From Methylopila turkensis (GTDB lineage: Bacteria > Pseudomonadota > Alphaproteobacteria > Rhizobiales > Methylopilaceae), in the NCBI RefSeq assembly GCF_027922325.1, contig NZ_BSFL01000001.1:434001-498000 (forward strand): DNA of 64,000 bases, given 5' to 3'. Both the position numbers and the translations under genes were made by a program. A model generated the notes under the pieces. It ran no database searches, was not told the origin of the DNA, and saw only the letters and a list, made by a program, of their open reading frames with translations. This document shows positions 1 to 8,591 of the stretch, piece after piece; position 1 is the first letter of the stretch; each line of letters begins with the position of its first letter.

Positions 1-604
1 GCGGGTCGACGCCCTCGAAGCGCCACGCGCCGTCCTCCGCGCCGAGCAGCGCGGTGGCGTAGAGCCTCGTCGCGTCGGCGTGATCCTCGTTCATATGCTC
101 GACGACGCCCGCCTCCGCCTCGACCAGCGCCTCGGCGCCGGCGAGATCGGTCGCGAGCGCGTCCCAGACGAGGTCGACGATGCGGCCGAAGCCGGCGACG
201 AGGTGGGCGCCCTCGGGCGCGAGCCGCAGCATGCGGAAGTCGGCGAAGTCGAAATAGCCCGCGGATTCCGGCTGCCGCGCGAGCCAGCGCCCACGGCCCG
301 CCTGCTTGTCGATCCGCTCGACCGCGCCGAACAGCGTGACGCGCGGATGCGCCAGCGGGTCGCCGCCGCCGACCTCGGCGAACAGCAGGCTCGCGCGCGG
401 ATCGCGCTTCAGGTTGGCGGTGTGGCGGGCGAGATCGGAGACGAGCAGCAGCGGCGCGCCGTCCGGCGCGGTCGCGACCGCGACCAGCGACACGTAAGGG
501 GAGCCCGAGGCGTCGAGCGTCGCGAGCCCCGCGCGGCGGGCGGCGCGGACCAGACGGCGGGTCTCGGCGACAGGGTCGAAAACGGCTGCGGCGGGGCCGG
601 ACAT
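1..604 (-). CDS. HugZ-like pyridoxamine 5'-phosphate oxidase-family protein (3' end outside window)
   Basis: About 201 residues are visible, running off the left edge, so the C terminus is missing. The N-terminal part (about 1-150) has the look of the PNPOx-like split-barrel fold that binds FMN or heme, with a stretch reading [13 protein letters not shown] and another reading [10 protein letters not shown]. The visible C-terminal part contains HMNEDHADA, the signature of the DUF2470 domain found in HugZ-type heme-utilisation proteins. The ATG at 602-604 is preceded by GAGGAG about 7 nt upstream. Complete family members are about 240-250 residues. It is divergent from chvI. The fold is well supported; the real ligand (heme or flavin) is inference. 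Confidence 0.8.
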   Translation of the reverse strand, partial: MSGPAAAVFDPVAETRRLVRAARRAGLATLDASGSPYVSLVAVATAPDGAPLLLVSDLARHTANLKRDPRASLLFAEVGGGDPLAHPRVTLFGAVERIDKQAGRGRWLARQPESAGYFDFADFRMLRLAPEGAHLVAGFGRIVDLVWDALATDLAGAEALVEAEAGVVEHMNEDHADATRLYATALLGAEDGAWRFEGVDP

Positions 605-741
605 CTCTCAACTCCTCGTCGTCTCGCGCGGCGCGCCGTCGAAGTCGGCGCTTGACATCTGCGGCGTTCGGGCGCGCCGTCACAATTCAGCCACGCCATG
701 CCGCTTCATGCGGCGGGGGACTTCATCTAGCAGACGGCGCC

Positions 742-1455
742 ATGCCCACGATCGCTTTGGTCGACGACGACCGCAACATCCTCACTTCGGTCTCCATCGC
801 CCTCGAGGCGGAAGGCTACCGGATCCAGACCTACAACGACGGGGCCTCGGCGCTCGAAGGGCTGAAGGCGGCTCCGCCGGACCTCGCCATCTTCGACATC
901 AAGATGCCGCGCATGGACGGGATGGAGCTGCTCCGCCGCCTCCGGCAGAAGTCCGAGCTGCCGGTGATCTTCCTGACGTCGAAGGACGAGGAGATCGACG
1001 AGCTGTTCGGCCTCAAGATGGGCGCCGACGACTTCATCCGGAAGCCGTTCTCGCAGCGGCTGCTGGTGGAGCGGGTCAAGGCGGTGCTGCGCCGCTCCGC
1101 CGCCAAGGACGCGGCCGCCCTGCCCGGCGCCTCCACGAAGGACGCCGACAGCAAGGCGCTCGAGCGCGGACTGCTGATGATGGACCCCGAGCGGCACACC
1201 TGCACCTGGAAGGGTGAGCCGGTGACGCTGACGGTGACCGAGTTCCTGATCCTGCAGGCGCTCGCCATGCGTCCCGGCGTGGTCAAGAGCCGCAACGCCC
1301 TGATGGACGCGGCCTATGACGACCAGGTCTATGTGGACGACCGCACCATCGACAGCCACATCAAGCGGCTGCGCAAGAAGTTCAAGGCGGTCGACGACGA
1401 CTTCGACATGATCGAGACGCTCTACGGCGTCGGCTACCGCTTCAAGGAAATCTGA
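742..1455 (+). CDS. chvI: Response regulator ChvI (OmpR family)
   Basis: 237 residues: an N-terminal receiver domain (about 1-120) with the acidic cluster D8-D10, phospho-acceptor D52 in [10 protein letters not shown], and a conserved Lys in RKPF, followed by an OmpR-type winged-helix DNA-binding domain ending [10 protein letters not shown]. The ATG at 742 begins the conserved [10 protein letters not shown]; longer upstream readings would add non-conserved sequence. The next gene is its sensor kinase ChvG, and then hprK, manX and ptsH, the arrangement known from Rhizobiales, where ChvI-ChvG governs acid and envelope responses and is held off by periplasmic ExoR. ExoR is not in the window. In many relatives pckA lies upstream; here a HugZ-like gene does. 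Confidence 0.93.
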   Translation: MPTIALVDDDRNILTSVSIALEAEGYRIQTYNDGASALEGLKAAPPDLAIFDIKMPRMDGMELLRRLRQKSELPVIFLTSKDEEIDELFGLKMGADDFIRKPFSQRLLVERVKAVLRRSAAKDAAALPGASTKDADSKALERGLLMMDPERHTCTWKGEPVTLTVTEFLILQALAMRPGVVKSRNALMDAAYDDQVYVDDRTIDSHIKRLRKKFKAVDDDFDMIETLYGVGYRFKEI

Positions 1456-1489
1456 GCGCGGCCGACGCCCGGGCGGCGGGCTTAATCCC

Positions 1490-3286
1490 ATGAGCGTGGA
1501 CGCCGAGCGGACGGACGATCTCGCCTCGCCCGAGGCGGAGGACGAAGGCGCCGTCCGCCGCCCGCTGCGCGCGCGGGCTCGCGACGCGCTGCACGCGCTG
1601 CGCCTGCTCGGCTTCTCCAGCCTGACGCGCCGGATCGTGGTGCTGAACCTCGCGGGGCTGCTCGCCCTCGCCTCAGGCATCCTCTACCTCAACCAGTTCC
1701 GCGCCGGTCTGATCGACGCCCGCGTCCAGAGCCTGCTGATCCAGGGCGAGATCATCGCCGGCGCGATCGCCTCCTCGGCGACGGTCGAGACCAACCAGCT
1801 CTACGTCGACCCGGACAAGCTGCTGGAGCTGCAGCTCGGCGAGAGCGCCTCCCCCGGCGAGGAGGGGCTGCAGAGCCTCGAATTCCCGATCAATCCGGAG
1901 CGGGTGGCCCCGGTGCTGCGGCGCCTGGTGACGCCGACCCGCACCCGCGCGCGCATCTACGACCGCGACGGCGGCCTGCTGCTGGACTCGCGTTCGCTCT
2001 ACGCCCGCGGGGACATCCTGCGCTTCGACCTGCCGGCGCCGAAGACCCGCGACCCGAACCTGTTCGAGAAGGCGTGGTCGTCGGTGAAGTCCTGGTTCCG
2101 GCGCTCCGACCTGCCGCTCTACGCGGAGCTCGGCGCCGCAAACGGGCGCGGCTACCCCGAGGTGAACCGCGCGCTGTCGGGCGCGCCGCAGAGCGTCGTG
2201 CGCGTGAACGACAGCGGCGAGATCATCGTGTCCGTGGCGGTGCCGATCCAACGCTTCCGCGCCGTCACCGGCGCGCTGCTGCTCTCGACGCAAGGCGGCG
2301 ACATCGATTCGATCGTGCGCGCCGAGCGCTACGCCATCGTGCGCTACTTCCTGGTCGCGGCCGCGGTGATGCTGGTGCTGTCGCTCTTGCTCGCGAGCAC
2401 CATCGCCGGCCCCGTCCGCAAGCTCGCCGACGGCGCCGAACGGGTGCGCCACCGCATCCGCCACCGCGCCGAGATCCCCGACTTCACCAACCGCTCGGAC
2501 GAGATCGGCCATCTGTCCGGCGCGCTGCGCGACATGACCAACGCGCTCTACGCCCGGATCGAGGCGATCGAGAGCTTCGCGGCCGACGTGGCGCATGAGC
2601 TGAAGAACCCGCTGACCTCGCTGCGCTCGGCGGTCGAGACGCTGCCGCTCGCCAAGTCCGACGAGGCGCGCGGCCGGCTGCTCGACGTGATCGGGCACGA
2701 CGTGCGCCGGCTCGACCGGCTGATCAGCGACATCTCCGACGCGAGCCGGCTCGACGCCGAGCTGCAGCGCCAGGACGCCGAACCGGTCGACATCGTCAAG
2801 CTGCTCTCGACCGTCATCGACATGCAGAACAGCGTCCGGCGCGACGACGACATCAAGGTCGCGCTCAAGGTCGCCGAGGCGGCGCAGGGCCGCGACGCCT
2901 ATCTCGTGCTCGGCCACGATTCGCGGCTCGCCCAGGTCGTCACCAACCTGATCGACAACGCGCGCTCGTTCTCGCCGAAGGGCGCGACGGTGCGGGTCAG
3001 CTGCCGGCGGGTGAAGAGCGCGGTCGAGATCATCGTCGACGACGTCGGGCCGGGCATCCGTCCGGACGCGATCGAGCGGATCTTCGAGCGCTTCTACACC
3101 GACCGGCCCGAGCACGGCTTCGGCCAGAACTCCGGCCTCGGGCTGTCGATCTCGAAGCAGATCGTCGAGGCGCACAGCGGAACGATCCGCGCCGAGAACC
3201 GGCAGGCCAAGGGCGCGCCGGACGGCGAGGAGCCGAAGGTCGCCGGCGCCCGCTTCGTGGTGCGGCTGCCGGCGGCGCTGACGTGA
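1490..3286 (+). CDS. chvG: Sensor histidine kinase ChvG (ExoS-like)
   Basis: 598 residues. A cytoplasmic N terminus is followed by TM1 (about 47-66), a large periplasmic sensor region (about 70-280), TM2 (about 285-307), a HAMP segment, the dimerisation/phospho-acceptor helix with AHELKNPLTSLRS (His369) and an ATPase domain with N, G1 (DDVGPGI) and G2 (GLGLSISKQI) boxes. It starts 34 nt after chvI, and its stop overlaps the hprK start by 4 nt, so the two are probably translationally coupled. Family knowledge: ChvG/ExoS phosphorylates ChvI and is inhibited in the periplasm by ExoR. Length and architecture are normal for Rhizobiales. Confidence 0.93.
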   Translation: MSVDAERTDDLASPEAEDEGAVRRPLRARARDALHALRLLGFSSLTRRIVVLNLAGLLALASGILYLNQFRAGLIDARVQSLLIQGEIIAGAIASSATVETNQLYVDPDKLLELQLGESASPGEEGLQSLEFPINPERVAPVLRRLVTPTRTRARIYDRDGGLLLDSRSLYARGDILRFDLPAPKTRDPNLFEKAWSSVKSWFRRSDLPLYAELGAANGRGYPEVNRALSGAPQSVVRVNDSGEIIVSVAVPIQRFRAVTGALLLSTQGGDIDSIVRAERYAIVRYFLVAAAVMLVLSLLLASTIAGPVRKLADGAERVRHRIRHRAEIPDFTNRSDEIGHLSGALRDMTNALYARIEAIESFAADVAHELKNPLTSLRSAVETLPLAKSDEARGRLLDVIGHDVRRLDRLISDISDASRLDAELQRQDAEPVDIVKLLSTVIDMQNSVRRDDDIKVALKVAEAAQGRDAYLVLGHDSRLAQVVTNLIDNARSFSPKGATVRVSCRRVKSAVEIIVDDVGPGIRPDAIERIFERFYTDRPEHGFGQNSGLGLSISKQIVEAHSGTIRAENRQAKGAPDGEEPKVAGARFVVRLPAALT

Positions 3287-3798
3287 CGGAGCACGCGACC
3301 TGCGTCGTGGTCGGGGACGCCGGCGTGCTGATCCGCGGCCCCTCGGGCGCGGGCAAGTCGTCGCTCGCGCTGGAACTGCTCGACCGAGCGGAGCGCGACG
3401 GCCGCTTCGGCCGCCTGGTCGCGGACGACCGCGTGACGCTGTCGGTCCATGGCGGGCGGCTCGTCGCCGCGCCTCCGGCCGCGCTTGCAGGCCTTATCGA
3501 GATCCGCGGCGTCGGGATCGTCCGCCGCGCCTGGCTGCCGGGCGCCGTGGTGCGGCTGGTCGTCGACCTCGTCGAGGCGCCCGAGCGGCTGCCTCCCGAT
3601 GAGGCGCTGAGCGCCTCGATCTCAGGCGTCTCGCTGCCGCGACTCCCCGTCGCAGCCCGTTCCGCAGCCGGCGGCGCCTTGGTATCGCAGGCGTTAACAC
3701 CCATGTTCACGCGACCGCATTGTGACGTCTACGCACTTGCGTTCGCGCCGCAACATGAAAAACTGGGCTTTCCGGCGCCGCAAGCGTCGGCATCCTGA
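3283..3798 (+). CDS. hprK: HPr kinase/phosphorylase, short alphaproteobacterial form
   Basis: 171 residues with GTG start overlapping the chvG stop by 4 nt. The Walker A motif GPSGAGKS lies at residues 19-26, directly after the N terminus, so this is the short form made of the kinase domain only and lacking the N-terminal half of Gram-positive HprK. VADDRV (about 46-51) and the segment LIEIRGVGI (about 67-75) match the HPr-binding and active-site region. It phosphorylates or dephosphorylates a serine of HPr, encoded two genes downstream. Fusion by overlap to a two-component operon suggests that envelope signalling and the phosphotransfer state are co-regulated. Confidence 0.92.
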   Translation: MTEHATCVVVGDAGVLIRGPSGAGKSSLALELLDRAERDGRFGRLVADDRVTLSVHGGRLVAAPPAALAGLIEIRGVGIVRRAWLPGAVVRLVVDLVEAPERLPPDEALSASISGVSLPRLPVAARSAAGGALVSQALTPMFTRPHCDVYALAFAPQHEKLGFPAPQASAS

Positions 3799-3863
3799 TC
3801 CGACCGCGCTGGGTGCGCGCGGCGGTCGCGACGTGGAGCGCAAGCGATTTGCGCGGAGACTGC

Positions 3864-4265
3864 ATGATAGGCCTCGTTCTGGTCACTCACGGGCGTCTCG
3901 CCTGTGAGTTTCGCGCCGCGCTCGAACATGTGGTCGGGCCCCAGGGGCAGATTGCGACCATCACGATCGAGCCCGACGACGACATGGAGCTGCGGCGCGG
4001 CGACATCATCGCGGCGGTGCGCGAGGTCGACAGCGGCGACGGCGTCGCCGTTTTGACCGACATGTTCGGCGGCACGCCCTCGAACCTCGCCATCTCCTGC
4101 ATGGACGGCCGCAAGGTTGAGGTCATCGCCGGCATCAACCTGCCGATGCTGATCAAGCTCGCCAGCGTGCGCTCCGACCTGCCGCTTGACGCGGCGGTCG
4201 TGCAGGCGCAAGAGGCGGGTCGCAAGTACATCAACGTCGCGAGCCGCGTGCTCTCGGGCAAGTGA
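3864..4265 (+). CDS. PTS fructose/mannose-type EIIA domain protein (regulatory EIIA-Man)
   Basis: 133 residues. The N terminus MIGLVLVTHGRLA places the phospho-acceptor His at residue 9, as in EIIA domains of the mannose family, and TDMFGGTPSN is the conserved loop that follows. No IIB, IIC or IID component is present nearby, so this is a regulatory rather than a sugar-transport EIIA, as is usual in Alphaproteobacteria. ATG 3864 is chosen because the conserved fold begins there; an upstream in-frame start would add 17 non-conserved residues. It sits between hprK and ptsH and should accept phosphate from HPr. Confidence 0.92.
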   Translation: MIGLVLVTHGRLACEFRAALEHVVGPQGQIATITIEPDDDMELRRGDIIAAVREVDSGDGVAVLTDMFGGTPSNLAISCMDGRKVEVIAGINLPMLIKLASVRSDLPLDAAVVQAQEAGRKYINVASRVLSGK

Positions 4266-4292
4266 CCTGCAGGGCGTGAGGGCGTTCGACAG

Positions 4293-4574
4293 ATGAGCGA
4301 CGGCGGCGTTTCCCGCGAGCTGCCCATCGTCAACCGGCGCGGCCTGCACGCCCGGGCCTCCGCGAAATTCGTCCAGACCGTCGAGCGTTTCCAGGCCGAC
4401 GTGTTCGTCAGCCGGGCCGGCGAGACCGTCGGCGGCACCTCGATCATGGGCCTGATGATGCTCGCCGCCGCCCCCGGCACCACCATCCTCGTCGAGGCGC
4501 GCGGCGCCGAGGCGCAGGAGGCGCTGGAGGCCATCACCGCCCTCGTCGCGAACCGCTTCGGCGAAGACGAGTAG
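4293..4574 (+). CDS. ptsH: Phosphocarrier protein HPr
   Basis: 93 residues. GLHARAS carries the EI-dependent phosphorylation site His19, and TSIMGLMML carries Ser50, the position equivalent to Ser46 that HPr kinase modifies. The two sites, with hprK two genes upstream, make the regulatory circuit visible in sequence. It is the last gene of the chvI-chvG-hprK-EIIA-ptsH run; a block of palindromic repeats follows directly. EI(Ntr) (ptsP) and EIIA(Ntr) (ptsN) are not in the window. Confidence 0.94.
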   Translation: MSDGGVSRELPIVNRRGLHARASAKFVQTVERFQADVFVSRAGETVGGTSIMGLMMLAAAPGTTILVEARGAEAQEALEAITALVANRFGEDE

Positions 4575-4595
4575 GCCGCCGGACCAACGCCCCTT

Positions 4596-4717
4596 TCCCC
4601 CTCACCCGGATGACTACGTCATCCGACCTCTCCCCGCTGGGGAGAGGTAAAGAACGGCGCCGCATCGCACCTCTCCCCGGTGGGGAGAGGTCGGCCCGCA
4701 GGGCCGGGTGAGGGGGA
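4596..4717. repeat. Composite intergenic palindromic repeat, family A (full copy)
   Basis: Outer arms CCCCCTCACCCGG and CCGGGTGAGGGGG enclose three inner hairpins: GGATGAC/GTCATCC (about 4608-4624) and two near-identical CCTCTCCCC/GGGGAGAGG hairpins (about 4627-4648 and 4670-4691). The whole element is an inverted repeat of inverted repeats between ptsH and the convergent Tim44 gene. A shorter relative lies at about 25960-26008. This is the architecture of REP/RPE-type intergenic repeats of Rhizobiales. It could also act as a transcription barrier between convergent genes. Confidence 0.75.
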
Positions 4718-4759
4718 GTGACATTCCCTCAGAGACGCCTCCTTTCCCTCCCCCAAACG

Positions 4760-4785
4760 AAAACGGCGCCCGCGAGGGGCGCCGT
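4760..4785 (-). terminator. Terminator of the Tim44-domain gene
   Basis: Read on the minus strand, the stem ACGGCGCC/GGCGCCGT is followed directly by a TTTTCG run. It lies about 30 nt past the stop codon at 4816. Confidence 0.6.
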
Positions 4786-4815
4786 CGTCAGGTCGCGGGA
4801 TTAAAACGCTGCGGT

Positions 4816-5838
4816 TCAGGCGGCCTGCTGGATCGCGGACAGCCGCCAGTCGCCGCCGCGCGGGCGGACGAAGGTCCAGAGCTCGGTCGCCTCGACCGGA
4901 CGGTTCGGGTCGCCCTCGACCAGCCGGCCGGTTTCCCGGTCTTCGACCACGTCCACGAGGCCGTAGCGCATCGCGACCGTGGCGTAGTCGCGCTCGCCCT
5001 CGTTCCAGGCCTCCGACAGGTCGCCCTGCAGCAGCTTCACGTCGCGGATCCGGTTGACCACGCCGCGGCTGCGGTCGTCCTCGATGTCGGCCGAGAAGCC
5101 GTCGGCGACCTCGGCGGTGGCGAGACGGTTCAGACGCGCGAGGTCCTGGTCGGAATAGGCCGCCTGCACGTCGGAGAGCAGGCGTTCGAACGCGTCGAAG
5201 TCCTGGCCGTCGAGCGTAACCGGCGTCGCAGCCGGGGCGGCGCGGCCGAAACCGCCAAAGCCGCCAAGGCCGCCGGAGGCCGGACCGCCGTTCGCGGCCT
5301 GCGGCGCGTCGAAGCGGTAGCCGCCGCCCGGGGGCGGGGACGCCGGGTTCGGCGCGCTCTGGTAGGCCGGCGCCTGCTGGCTCTTGCGGTTGCGGAACCA
5401 GCTCATGGCGAGCCGCACCACGAAGAAGATGATCACGCCCTGCAGCACGAGGCCCAGGATCGAGGCGAGCGAGCCCAGTCCGCCGAAGAAGCCGGAGCCC
5501 GACAGCAGGCCGAACAGGCCCGCGCCGAGAAGGCCGCCCATCAGCATGCCGCCGAAGCCGCCGCCGAACATGCCGGGACGGCGCTGGGCCGCGGCCGCCG
5601 CGCCGGCGCCCTGACCGGGCTGCATGGCGTTCGGCTGCGTCTGCGAGCGCTGGATCGGCGCCGCGCCCGGAGAGGTCGCTGTGGGAGGCGGCGCCTGGAA
5701 GGTCTTCGATCCGCGGCTGCCGAATCCGCCGCTGCGGCCGGCGCGGGCGTCGGCGTCGAGAGGCGCGAGCGTCACGCCCATCACCAGCGCCGCAAGCGCG
5801 GTCGCGGCTATACGGCGGACGAGGGTCGGTCGGGACAT
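4816..5838 (-). CDS. Tim44-like domain protein, membrane anchored
   Basis: 340 residues. An N-terminal signal-like segment (about 8-31, ending ADARAGRSGGFG) precedes a low-complexity Gly/Ala/Pro region, a Gly-rich hydrophobic stretch (about 92-150) with a membrane segment LQGVIIFFVVRLAMSWF, a second Pro/Gly-rich linker, and a C-terminal Tim44/Tim45-type domain (about 200-340). The start at 5838 begins at the signal sequence; there is no better in-frame ATG nearby. The bacterial role is poorly defined; homologues in Alphaproteobacteria are inner-membrane proteins. It is a single gene, divergent from the barrel gene at 6082. Confidence 0.82.
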   Translation of the reverse strand: MSRPTLVRRIAATALAALVMGVTLAPLDADARAGRSGGFGSRGSKTFQAPPPTATSPGAAPIQRSQTQPNAMQPGQGAGAAAAAQRRPGMFGGGFGGMLMGGLLGAGLFGLLSGSGFFGGLGSLASILGLVLQGVIIFFVVRLAMSWFRNRKSQQAPAYQSAPNPASPPPGGGYRFDAPQAANGGPASGGLGGFGGFGRAAPAATPVTLDGQDFDAFERLLSDVQAAYSDQDLARLNRLATAEVADGFSADIEDDRSRGVVNRIRDVKLLQGDLSEAWNEGERDYATVAMRYGLVDVVEDRETGRLVEGDPNRPVEATELWTFVRPRGGDWRLSAIQQAA

Positions 5839-6081
5839 TGGCGTTTCGTTTCCCCAGGTTGCGTTGCCCGCAATGTGGGGATGGGCGCCTGCGATGTCAT
5901 CACACGGCCACGTCACTCGCGACGCTGTGATCGGACATGCCACCGCCGCGCGTCGGCCATAGTGCGGCCAAAATGCAACGCCCGCGCGCAATGGATAATG
6001 ATCACAAGATCGTCTGAAACCATGGGGGCGCCCCTAGCGTAGCGTGGTTGCACAGCAAAGTGTCGCCTAGGGGACTAAACC

Positions 6082-6897
6082 ATGATCAGCATGCTCCGCG
6101 CATCGGCCGCCGCCGCCGCGCTTCTCGTCACCGCCGCGTCGGCCGTCGCGGCCGACCTTCCGGCCTATGAGGAGCCGGCTCTGGTCGCCGTGCCGTCCTT
6201 CACCTGGACCGGCTTCTACGTCGGCGCCAACGCCGGCTACATCTGGGGCGACCACGACGTCCGCACGCGCGGCAAGGACGCGGCGACCCGCCTGAACGTC
6301 CAGAACCGCCTGCGTCCCCCGAGCCTCGGCATCGACGGCGACGGTTGGACCGTCGGCGGCCAGCTCGGCTACAACGTCCAGCTCGACAACTCGCCGATCG
6401 TGTTCGGCATCGAGGCGGACTTCAACTACACCGACATCGACGAGACCGCGCGCTACGCGATCCCGCCGCTCGCCCCCGCTCTCGGCACCATCCGCTCCAG
6501 CTTCTCGCAGGAGCTTGAGTACCTCGGCACCGTGCGCGGCCGCCTCGGCTACGCGTTCGACCGCGTGCTGGTGTACGGCACCGGCGGCCTCGCCTACGGC
6601 AAGGTCAAGACCTCGGCCCGCTTCAACAACAACCTGACGCCCGCGGGCGTCGGCGGCGCGGTCGGGTTCCAGGACAGCAAGAGCGACTGGGAAGTCGGCT
6701 ACGCCGTCGGCGGCGGCGTGGAGTACGCCGTGACCGACAACATCTCGGTCAAGGGCGAGTACCTCTACTACGACCTCGGCGACACCACGCTGAACGTGAA
6801 CCGCACCGCGGTCGCGCCGGTCGGCCAGTCGGGCTACAAGTCCAAGTTCGAGAACGACGGCCACATCGCGCGCGTCGGCGTGAACTACAAGTTCTGA
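6082..6897 (+). CDS. Outer-membrane beta-barrel protein (Omp25/RopB-like small porin family)
   Basis: 271 residues. A signal peptide (cleavage near AVAA-DLPAYEEP, residue 24) is followed by FTWTGFYVGANAGYIWG, the opening strand of the alphaproteobacterial small-barrel family. Alternating strands with aromatic girdles follow, and the chain ends VNYKF, the terminal Phe recognised by the BAM machinery. Four relatives lie at 56.3-59.7 kb; all share DLPAYE-like N termini and GxxxGYAFDR(F/V)LVYGxxG. At 271 residues it is the longest of the set. It has its own terminator and is not in an operon. Confidence 0.9.
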   Translation: MISMLRASAAAAALLVTAASAVAADLPAYEEPALVAVPSFTWTGFYVGANAGYIWGDHDVRTRGKDAATRLNVQNRLRPPSLGIDGDGWTVGGQLGYNVQLDNSPIVFGIEADFNYTDIDETARYAIPPLAPALGTIRSSFSQELEYLGTVRGRLGYAFDRVLVYGTGGLAYGKVKTSARFNNNLTPAGVGGAVGFQDSKSDWEVGYAVGGGVEYAVTDNISVKGEYLYYDLGDTTLNVNRTAVAPVGQSGYKSKFENDGHIARVGVNYKF

Positions 6898-6920
6898 TCT
6901 CGCCCGACGCGAGGCGGAAG

Positions 6921-6947
6921 GGGCGGTCTTCGGGCCGCCCTTTTTTT
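6921..6947 (+). terminator. Rho-independent terminator after the barrel gene
   Basis: Stem GGGCGGTC/GGCCGCCC with a TTCG loop is followed by seven T residues, 23 nt after the stop codon at 6897. Confidence 0.9.
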
Positions 6948-6960
6948 GTCGTTCGCTTCC

Positions 6961-6987
6961 GACATAAAGACTTCTTTATGTCTTTAT
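6961..6987 (+). promoter_or_regulatory. Palindromic operator upstream of ahcY
   Basis: GACATAAAGA and TCTTTATGTC form a perfect 10-bp inverted repeat with a 2-bp centre (6961-6982), and a third half-site TCTTTAT follows in direct orientation (6981-6987). It is strikingly AT-rich in a very GC-rich region. A possible promoter TTGATC (6987-6992), 17 nt, TACGAG (7010-7015) begins at its edge. Known: ahcY is controlled in several Proteobacteria by ArsR-family SAH/SAM-responsive regulators (SahR/SamR). Assigning this site to such a factor is inference; no such regulator gene is in the window. Confidence 0.65.
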
Positions 6988-7084
6988 TGATCGCCGGCGA
7001 AAGGCGTGGTACGAGGCGGGCGACATGCACGTCCCGCCCGCGGCGCCCCCGCATGGCCGGGTCAAACGGAAGGATCGCTTTCTC

Positions 7085-8521
7085 ATGAGCCAGACCGCCG
7101 CCGCCCTTAAGGACGCCCCGCTTCCCGACTACGTCGTCAAGGACATCTCGCTCGCCGACTGGGGCCGCAAGGAGCTCGCGATCGCCGAGACCGAGATGCC
7201 GGGCCTGATGGCCTGCCGCAAGGAGTTCGGCCCGTCGCAGCCGCTCGCGGGCGCGCGCATCGCCGGCTCGCTGCACATGACGATCCAGACCGCGATGCTG
7301 ATCGAGACGCTGAAGGCGCTCGGCGCCGACGTCCGCTGGGCCTCGTGCAACATCTATTCGACCCAGGACCACGCCGCCGCCGCCATCGCCGCGAACGGCA
7401 CGCCCGTCTTCGCCGTGAAGGGCGAGACGCTGACGGAGTACTGGGAGTACACGCACCGCATCTTCGAGTGGGCCGACGGCGGCACCCCGAACATGATCCT
7501 GGACGACGGCGGCGACGCCACCCTGCTGCTCCACCTCGGCAAGCGTGCGGAAGCCGGCGACGTCGCCTTCCTCGAAGGCGCGACCAATGAGGAAGAAGAG
7601 ATCCTGTTCGCGGCGATCAAGTCTCGCCTCAAGACCCATCCGGGCTGGTACACGAAGAACGCCGACGCCATTAAGGGCGTGACCGAAGAGACCACGACGG
7701 GCGTGCATCGCCTCTACGAGTTCGCCAAGAAGGGCGAGCTGCTGTTCCCGGCGATCAACGTCAACGACAGCGTCACCAAGTCGAAGTTCGACAACCTCTA
7801 CGGCTGCCGCGAGAGCCTCGTCGACGCGATCCGCCGCGGCACCGACGTCATGATGTCCGGCAAGGTCGCGATGGTCGCGGGCTTCGGCGACGTCGGCAAA
7901 GGTTCGGCCGCCTCGCTGCGCCAAGCCGGCTGCCGCGTGCTCGTCTCCGAGGTCGACCCGATCTGCGCGCTGCAGGCGGCGATGGAGGGCTACGAGGTCG
8001 TGACCATGGAGGAGGCTACCAAGCGCGCCGACATCTTCGTGACCGCGACCGGCAACGTCGACGTCATCACGGTCGACCACATGCGCGACATGAAGGACCG
8101 GGCGATCGTCTGCAACATCGGCCACTTCGACAGCGAGATCCAGATCGGCGCGCTGAAGAACTTCAAGTGGGACAACATCAAGCCGCAGGTCGACGAGGTC
8201 GAGTTCCCGGACGGCAAGAAGATCATCGTGCTGTCCGAAGGCCGCCTGGTGAACCTCGGCAACGCCACCGGCCACCCCTCCTTCGTGATGTCCGCCTCGT
8301 TCACCAACCAGACGCTCGCGCAGATCGAACTCTGGGCGAACAACAAGGACGGCAAGTACAAGAACCAGGTCTACGTGCTGCCCAAGACCCTCGACGAGAA
8401 GGTCGCGGCGCTGCACCTCGACAAGATCGGCGTGAAGCTGTCGAAGCTTTCCGACAAGCAGGCCGGCTACATCGGCGTGCCGCAGCAGGGCCCGTTCAAG
8501 CCCGAGACCTACCGCTACTGA
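7085..8521 (+). CDS. ahcY: S-adenosyl-L-homocysteine hydrolase
   Basis: 478 residues. It splits S-adenosylhomocysteine into homocysteine and adenosine, clearing the product inhibitor of methyltransferases. Visible hallmarks are the N-terminal [21 protein letters not shown], the NAD-binding GFGDVGKG from Gly266, and the C terminus KPETYRY with the conserved Lys and Tyr. The length fits bacterial enzymes that carry an insertion of about 40 residues relative to the animal form. The ATG at 7085 has GGAAGGA 10 nt upstream; a start at 7025 would add 20 non-conserved residues. It is monocistronic with its own terminator and a palindromic operator. Confidence 0.97.
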   Translation: MSQTAAALKDAPLPDYVVKDISLADWGRKELAIAETEMPGLMACRKEFGPSQPLAGARIAGSLHMTIQTAMLIETLKALGADVRWASCNIYSTQDHAAAAIAANGTPVFAVKGETLTEYWEYTHRIFEWADGGTPNMILDDGGDATLLLHLGKRAEAGDVAFLEGATNEEEEILFAAIKSRLKTHPGWYTKNADAIKGVTEETTTGVHRLYEFAKKGELLFPAINVNDSVTKSKFDNLYGCRESLVDAIRRGTDVMMSGKVAMVAGFGDVGKGSAASLRQAGCRVLVSEVDPICALQAAMEGYEVVTMEEATKRADIFVTATGNVDVITVDHMRDMKDRAIVCNIGHFDSEIQIGALKNFKWDNIKPQVDEVEFPDGKKIIVLSEGRLVNLGNATGHPSFVMSASFTNQTLAQIELWANNKDGKYKNQVYVLPKTLDEKVAALHLDKIGVKLSKLSDKQAGYIGVPQQGPFKPETYRY

Positions 8522-8548
8522 GCCTCGACCGCTCATCCGCACGACCGA

Positions 8549-8576
8549 CGGGGAGGCCATCGCGCCTCCCCGTTTT
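8549..8576 (+). terminator. Rho-independent terminator of ahcY
   Basis: Stem CGGGGAGGC/GCCTCCCCG with a 6-nt loop is followed by TTTT, 28 nt after the ahcY stop. Confidence 0.88.
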
Positions 8577-8591
8577 CGTTTCGGAGGCTCG

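Noticed and set aside
652..690. TTGACA (652-657) as a chvI promoter
   Set aside because: No -10 hexamer lies at 16-18 nt; the nearest candidate CACAAT is 23 nt away, too far for a standard promoter.
4708..6042. 444-residue plus-strand frame opposite the Tim44-domain gene
   Set aside because: Low-complexity Arg/Ala/Gly sequence with no recognisable motif; the opposite strand has a signal peptide, a membrane segment and a known domain.
7010..7084. Possible SAM- or SAH-sensing riboswitch before ahcY
   Set aside because: A GGCGGG/CCCGCC hairpin exists, but I cannot match a pseudoknot or conserved core of SAM-II, SAM-V or SAH riboswitches. A covariance-model search of 6950-7090 would decide; the palindromic DNA operator is the better explanation.
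6749..8560. 603-residue minus-strand frame opposite ahcY
   Set aside because: A shadow of ahcY codons; it also runs through the terminator and the ahcY promoter region.
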